From: Citrobacter freundii ATCC 8090 = MTCC 1658 = NBRC 12681
Lineage (GTDB): Bacteria > Pseudomonadota > Gammaproteobacteria > Enterobacterales > Enterobacteriaceae
Direction: 5' to 3'
DNA length: 64,000 nucleotides
Assembly (NCBI RefSeq): GCF_011064845.1
Contig: NZ_CP049015.1
Span: 2,170,001 to 2,234,000 of the forward strand
The position numbers and the translations under genes were made by a program. Shown piece after piece: positions 58,269-64,000 of the stretch (position 1 is its first letter; the number at the start of each line of letters is the position of its first letter). A model generated the notes under the pieces. That model saw only the letters and a list, made by a program, of their open reading frames with translations, did no database searches and had not been told where the DNA came from.

Positions 58269-60050
58269 GTGGGACGCAACGTAGTAAGATGTCTGACAGT
58301 GCTGGCGTCGCTGTGGATGCTAAGCGGCGCGGTCAGGGCGCAGACATGGAACATTGGCGTTTTGGCGATGCGCGGGGAGGTTTCTACACGTAATCACTGG
58401 CAGCCGCTGGAAACATTGTTGAATCAGCAAATCCCCGGCGAACAGTTTCATATTCAACCGCTGGATCTGCACCAGATGCAGGAGGCGGTGAATCGTGGAA
58501 CGGTGCAGTTTGTTGTTACTAATCCGGCGCAGTTTGTTCAGCTAAACAGCCGTTCTGCGCTGCGCTGGCTGGCTTCGCTACGCTCCACCCGTGGTGGGAA
58601 AGCCACCAGTAACGTGATCGGCAGCGCGATCCTCGTCAGACGCGACAGCGGGATAACCTCCCCACACGATCTGATCGGCAAAACGGTTGGCGCCATTGAT
58701 GCTCAGGCTTTTGGCGGCTATTTGCTGGGATATAAAGCGCTCAGTGATGCCGGTCTGCGCCCTGAACGCGATTTACGTCTGACGTTTACCGGATTTCCCG
58801 CCGATGCCTTACTCTATTTATTACGTGAAAAAGCCGTGCAGGCGGTGATCGTGCCGGTGTGCCTGCTGGAAAAAATGGATGAAGAAGGCCTCATTCGTAA
58901 AACCGATTTTATGACCGTGTTGAACCATCCGACCTCAATTCCCTGTCTGACCAGTACACCGCTCTATCCTGACTGGTCATTTGCCGCACTACCTGCAGTG
59001 AGTGACGAGCTGGCCGATCGCGTCACGCGGGTGCTGTTCAATGCACCGCAAAACGCGACATTTCGCTGGGGAGCGCCCGCCTCGACCCGCGAGGTGGAAG
59101 CGTTGTTGCGTGATGTCCGCCAGCATCCGCAGCAGCGTCAGCTGTGGCTGGATGTCAAAAGCTGGTTTATTCAACATCGGCTGGCGATGGGAGCGGCGGC
59201 CATCGTGCTGTTGTTGCTGACGCTCAACTACATCTGGGTGATGTTGTTGGTTCGCCGACGTGGCAGGCAACTGGAACGAAACAACGTGTTGTTGCACAAA
59301 CAGGAACAGGCGCTGGAGACTGCCCGACAAATGAGCGTGCTGGGGGAGATGACCTCCGGTTTTGCCCATGAGCTCAATCAGCCGTTGTCAGCTATCCGCC
59401 ATTATGCCCAAGGCTGTCTGATTCGCCTGCGCGGTCAGGATGAGCAGCATCCGTTGCTGCCCGTGCTTGAGCACATCGACACCCAGGCACAAAGGGGGGC
59501 CGATACGCTGCGCAATCTCCGGCAGTGGGTCAGCCAGGCACAGGGCAATCCGGTACTTCCCGATGACTGGCAAGCCATCAACGTTCACGATGCTATCCAT
59601 CACGTCTGGCAATTACTGCGCATGCTCCAGCAATTCCCGGCGGTAACGCTGCACACACAGGTCAGCAAGGCGTTAACATTGACGCTGCCAAGCGTTCTTC
59701 TTGAGCAGGTGCTGGCCAATCTGGTACTCAATGCCGCCCAGGCAGGGGCTACCACAGTTTGGTTTAGCGCCCTGCATAAGGATGGTGGTGTGAGTATTCA
59801 GGTGCAGGATAATGCCGGAGGCATTGACGAGACGCAGTTGTATCAGGCGTTTCAGCCGTTTATGACCACGCGTAAAGAAGGCATGGGACTAGGACTGGTC
59901 ATTTGTCAGCGACTGGTGCGCTACGCAAACGGAGATATTGAGATCAACAATCAGCAGGCCCCGGACGGAAAAGCGGGGGCGAGAGTGACATTATATTTTA
60001 AACCAAATCGGGAAGGAGGCCGTAGTGGCGATAATTCATCTGCTGGATGA
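58269..60050 (+). CDS. ttrS: Tetrathionate sensor histidine kinase TtrS
   Basis: A 593-residue two-component sensor. A signal peptide (up to VRAQ) and a PhnD-like periplasmic binding domain (WNIGVLAMRGEV; IPGEQFHIQPLDL) sense tetrathionate. A membrane span lies at about residues 304-327. The kinase core has phospho-acceptor His367 in GFAHELNQPLSA, NLVLNAAQAG (N box), QDNAGGID and KEGMGLGLVIC. GTG start with AGGGA upstream. It overlaps ttrR by 26 bases. Confidence 0.95.
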   Translation: MGRNVVRCLTVLASLWMLSGAVRAQTWNIGVLAMRGEVSTRNHWQPLETLLNQQIPGEQFHIQPLDLHQMQEAVNRGTVQFVVTNPAQFVQLNSRSALRWLASLRSTRGGKATSNVIGSAILVRRDSGITSPHDLIGKTVGAIDAQAFGGYLLGYKALSDAGLRPERDLRLTFTGFPADALLYLLREKAVQAVIVPVCLLEKMDEEGLIRKTDFMTVLNHPTSIPCLTSTPLYPDWSFAALPAVSDELADRVTRVLFNAPQNATFRWGAPASTREVEALLRDVRQHPQQRQLWLDVKSWFIQHRLAMGAAAIVLLLLTLNYIWVMLLVRRRGRQLERNNVLLHKQEQALETARQMSVLGEMTSGFAHELNQPLSAIRHYAQGCLIRLRGQDEQHPLLPVLEHIDTQAQRGADTLRNLRQWVSQAQGNPVLPDDWQAINVHDAIHHVWQLLRMLQQFPAVTLHTQVSKALTLTLPSVLLEQVLANLVLNAAQAGATTVWFSALHKDGGVSIQVQDNAGGIDETQLYQAFQPFMTTRKEGMGLGLVICQRLVRYANGDIEINNQQAPDGKAGARVTLYFKPNREGGRSGDNSSAG

Positions 60051-60609
60051 CGACATTGCCGTCACCCAGGCCTGCGCGTTTTTATTGGAAAGTCTGGGAT
60101 ATGAAGTGTCTTGCTGGGAGCAAGGTGAGAAATTCCTCGCTGAGGCAAATCTGCACCAGGTGGGTGTACTGCTGCTGGATATGCGTATGCCGGTACTGGA
60201 TGGGCACGCGGTGCATGAAATCATGCGTCAGAAAGCAAGCACCCTGGCGGTGGTCTTTCTCACCGGGCATGGCGATGTGCCGATGGCGGTTGAGCAAATG
60301 AAACGTGGCGCGGTCGATTTTTTGCAAAAACCGGTGTCAGCCGTGCCGCTTCAGGCAGCATTAGAACATGCCTTGCAGGTCTCGGCAGCGGCGTTCTCGC
60401 GACAAGAGATCATCTGCTGCTATCAACAGCTTACGCCAAAAGAACGGGAACTGGCGCATCTGGTAGCAAAAGGATTAATGAATCGGGAAATTGCTGATGC
60501 CATGAATATTGCCGTGCGTACGGTTGAAGTGCACCGGGCGCGGGTGATGGAAAAAATGCAGGCGGGAAGTCTTGCTGAGCTTGTAAATCGACTTCAGAGA
60601 GTTCAGTAG
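60025..60609 (+). CDS. ttrR: Tetrathionate response regulator TtrR
   Basis: A 194-residue FixJ/NarL-type regulator. The receiver has the phospho-Asp52 in LLLDMRMPVLDG and the conserved Lys in DFLQKPVS; the LuxR-type HTH reads LTPKERELAHLVAKG and IAVRTVEVHRARVMEKM. GTG start with GGAGG. It activates ttrBCA with TtrS. Slightly shorter at the C-terminus than the Salmonella protein. Confidence 0.95.
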   Translation: MAIIHLLDDDIAVTQACAFLLESLGYEVSCWEQGEKFLAEANLHQVGVLLLDMRMPVLDGHAVHEIMRQKASTLAVVFLTGHGDVPMAVEQMKRGAVDFLQKPVSAVPLQAALEHALQVSAAAFSRQEIICCYQQLTPKERELAHLVAKGLMNREIADAMNIAVRTVEVHRARVMEKMQAGSLAELVNRLQRVQ

Positions 60610-60701
60610 AATGATGACATTTCTTTGATTTTCATTGAATTTTGTCTAAATACTCAGAGTGATATATGCTGTTGGTTTGAGTTAATGACGAGCGGGCAAA
60701 A

Positions 60702-60911
60702 ATGGGAAATCAGACGAAAGACGACGAGTTGTACCGTGAAATGTGCAGAGTAGTCGGTAAAGTAGTGCTGGAAATGCGCGATCTGGGACAAGAGCCTAAG
60801 CATATCGTCATTGCGGGAGTACTGAGAACCACCCTTGCGAACCAGCGTGTGAAGCGCAGTGAGTTAGAAAAACAGGCTATTGAGACCGTAATTAAAGCAT
60901 TGGCCGGATAA
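60702..60911 (+). CDS. fumD: Fumarase D (YdhZ; Salmonella orf70)
   Basis: A 69-residue protein nearly identical to E. coli FumD (MGNQTKDDELYREMCRVVG; HIVIAGVLRTTLANQRV). E. coli FumD is reported to hydrate fumarate despite its size. No strong ribosome site. In Salmonella the same gene is next to ttr, so this is the expected junction. Confidence 0.93.
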   Translation: MGNQTKDDELYREMCRVVGKVVLEMRDLGQEPKHIVIAGVLRTTLANQRVKRSELEKQAIETVIKALAG

Positions 60912-61392
60912 TCCGCAAAAAGAGGGCGGTAGTTTCTCTCGCCGTCCTCTTATTCTCATTACGTTAATCTATCAATAATTATAATTTAGCGTTGCAATTA
61001 ATGCTATCAAACTCGCTATATATTTAATTGTATATCGGATAATATATAAAAATATATATGAGAGTGGAGTCACAAATATTTGCAATACATATGAAGTGCT
61101 ATTTCAATTTATCTTAATGATAATAAATCTCACTCCGCATTAATTATATCCCTTCCGTTTTTTAATTGATGACGATCAAGACTATGCATGCTGAATAACC
61201 ACATTATTTCTGTGCCTAACCCTAAAGGATTAGATTCATTCAGTTTAACCACCGTCATTTATGCGATCAGGTTAGGGCAAAAATTTACGTGTTGTTGGCA
61301 ACATTAACCGCCCGATATGGCTTGACCTGCGCTGGTTTAAATTAGCCTGAAGGTGTTGCTACCACAGCATTTGCGAAGAGGATGCGAAATAA
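60912..61392. promoter_or_regulatory. AT-rich fumD-ydhY intergenic region with a perfect FNR site
   Basis: About 480 bases with no gene. A weak hairpin (AAGAGG…CCTCTT, 60919-60951) may end fumD. At 61166-61179 TTGATGACGATCAA matches the FNR consensus at all 10 defined positions, 214 bases before ydhY. The E. coli ydhY operon is FNR-activated. The implied leader before ydhY is long. Confidence 0.85.
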
Positions 61393-62019
61393 ATGAACCA
61401 GGTTGATCGTCCATTTTTAGATTGTGGTTTAACGCGACTAGAATTTCTGCGGATATCAGGAAAAGGACTGGCGGGATTAACGATTGCTCCCGCGCTGTTA
61501 TCCCTTTTTGGTTGTAAGCAGGAAGATGTCGATAGTGGGACTGTTGGGCTTATCAATACGCCTAAAGGGGTTTTGGTGACCCAGCGAGCTCGCTGTACGG
61601 GCTGTCACCGCTGCGAAATTTCCTGTACCAATTATAACGATGGTGCGGTGGGTACCTTCTTTTCCCGGATAAAAATCCATCGCAATTTCTTCTTTGGCGA
61701 TGATGGTGTCGGGTCCGGTGGTGGGCTGTATGGCGATTTAAACTATACCGCTGATACCTGCCGGCAATGCAAAGATCCGCAGTGTATGAAGGTCTGCCCG
61801 ATAGGTGCAATTACCTGGAAGCAGGAAGACGGTTGTATTGCGGTGGACCACAAACGCTGTATTGGCTGTAGCGCGTGTACCACAGCCTGCCCGTGGATGA
61901 TGGCGACCGTAAATACCGAAACGAAAAAGTCCTCAAAATGTGTGTTATGCGGGGAATGCGCCAATGCTTGTCCGACTGGGGCATTAAAAATTATCGAGTG
62001 GAAAGATATTACTGTTTGA
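61393..62019 (+). CDS. ydhY: Four-cluster ferredoxin-like protein YdhY
   Basis: A 208-residue iron-sulfur protein with four Cys groups: CTGCHRCEISC, CRQCKDPQCMKVC, CIGCSACTTAC and CVLCGECANAC. The N-terminus has a hydrophobic stretch ending in LFGC, which resembles a lipobox or anchor after a Tat-like TRLEFLRIS; its targeting is unresolved. It should transfer electrons to the YdhV oxidoreductase. First gene of the ydhYVWXUT operon in E. coli. Confidence 0.94.
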   Translation: MNQVDRPFLDCGLTRLEFLRISGKGLAGLTIAPALLSLFGCKQEDVDSGTVGLINTPKGVLVTQRARCTGCHRCEISCTNYNDGAVGTFFSRIKIHRNFFFGDDGVGSGGGLYGDLNYTADTCRQCKDPQCMKVCPIGAITWKQEDGCIAVDHKRCIGCSACTTACPWMMATVNTETKKSSKCVLCGECANACPTGALKIIEWKDITV

Positions 62020-62052
62020 TAGATAGCAGGCATACCTGATTCGCGCCATTAA

Positions 62053-64000
<1,948 letters not shown>

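Overview
The window is enterobacterial chromosome of the Salmonella/Citrobacter/Escherichia group. Gene order from selO through ydiE, aroH, ppsR, ppsA, the ydi genes, suf, ldtE, lpp and pykF follows the E. coli backbone almost gene for gene. The extra blocks (hmuRSTUV next to ydiE/hemP, the tetrathionate operon ttrBCA/ttrSR next to fumD and ydhYV, a second metNIQ-type transporter, a four-gene kinase/peptidase cluster) fit Citrobacter best. The genus is an inference; a marker-gene comparison would settle it. No tRNA, rRNA, CRISPR array or transposase was seen.

Layout. 1-1014: 3' part of selO. 1011-6917: haem uptake operon hmuR-S-T-U-V with hemP and a near-consensus Fur box. 7087-11799: aroH with its TrpR operator, ppsR, and divergent ppsA. 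11867-21125: fadK, the electron-transfer set ydiTSRQ, regulator ydiP, acyl-CoA dehydrogenase ydiO and CoA-transferase ydiF, together an anaerobic acyl-CoA/beta-oxidation-like island. 21281-25661: aroD, ydiB and the paired MFS transporters ydiN/ydiM, a quinate/shikimate group. 25710-31568: ydiL, the sRNA RprA, ydiK, ydiJ (D-2-hydroxyglutarate dehydrogenase type), menI and ydiH.

31635-33487: a periplasmic metallo-beta-lactamase-fold protein with altered metal ligands, divergent from a LysR regulator. About 33585-33668: an unassigned sRNA-like unit with a strong terminator. 33978-39497: sufABCDSE behind Fur- and IscR-like sites. 39621-42652: ldtE, lpp and pykF. 43067-47362: an uncharacterised operon of APC permease, proline iminopeptidase-like hydrolase, amidotransferase-like protein and a DeoR-ribokinase fusion. 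47857-50374: metNIQ-type ABC transporter with a non-lipidated binding protein.

50583-52833: an AT-rich two-gene module, a PAAR-like protein with a glycine/alanine-rich membrane-active-looking C-terminus and an overlapping gene for a small membrane protein. It is best read as an orphan type VI secretion effector and its immunity protein. A 57-codon gene remnant and a terminator follow. 53274-60609: tetrathionate respiration, with ttrBCA diverging from ttrSR. 60702-64000: fumD, ydhY and the 5' part of ydhV, with a perfect FNR site upstream of ydhY.

The most novel parts are the effector/immunity module with its neighbouring remnant, and the regulator-kinase fusion operon. The rest is mostly recognisable backbone with several clear regulatory sites.
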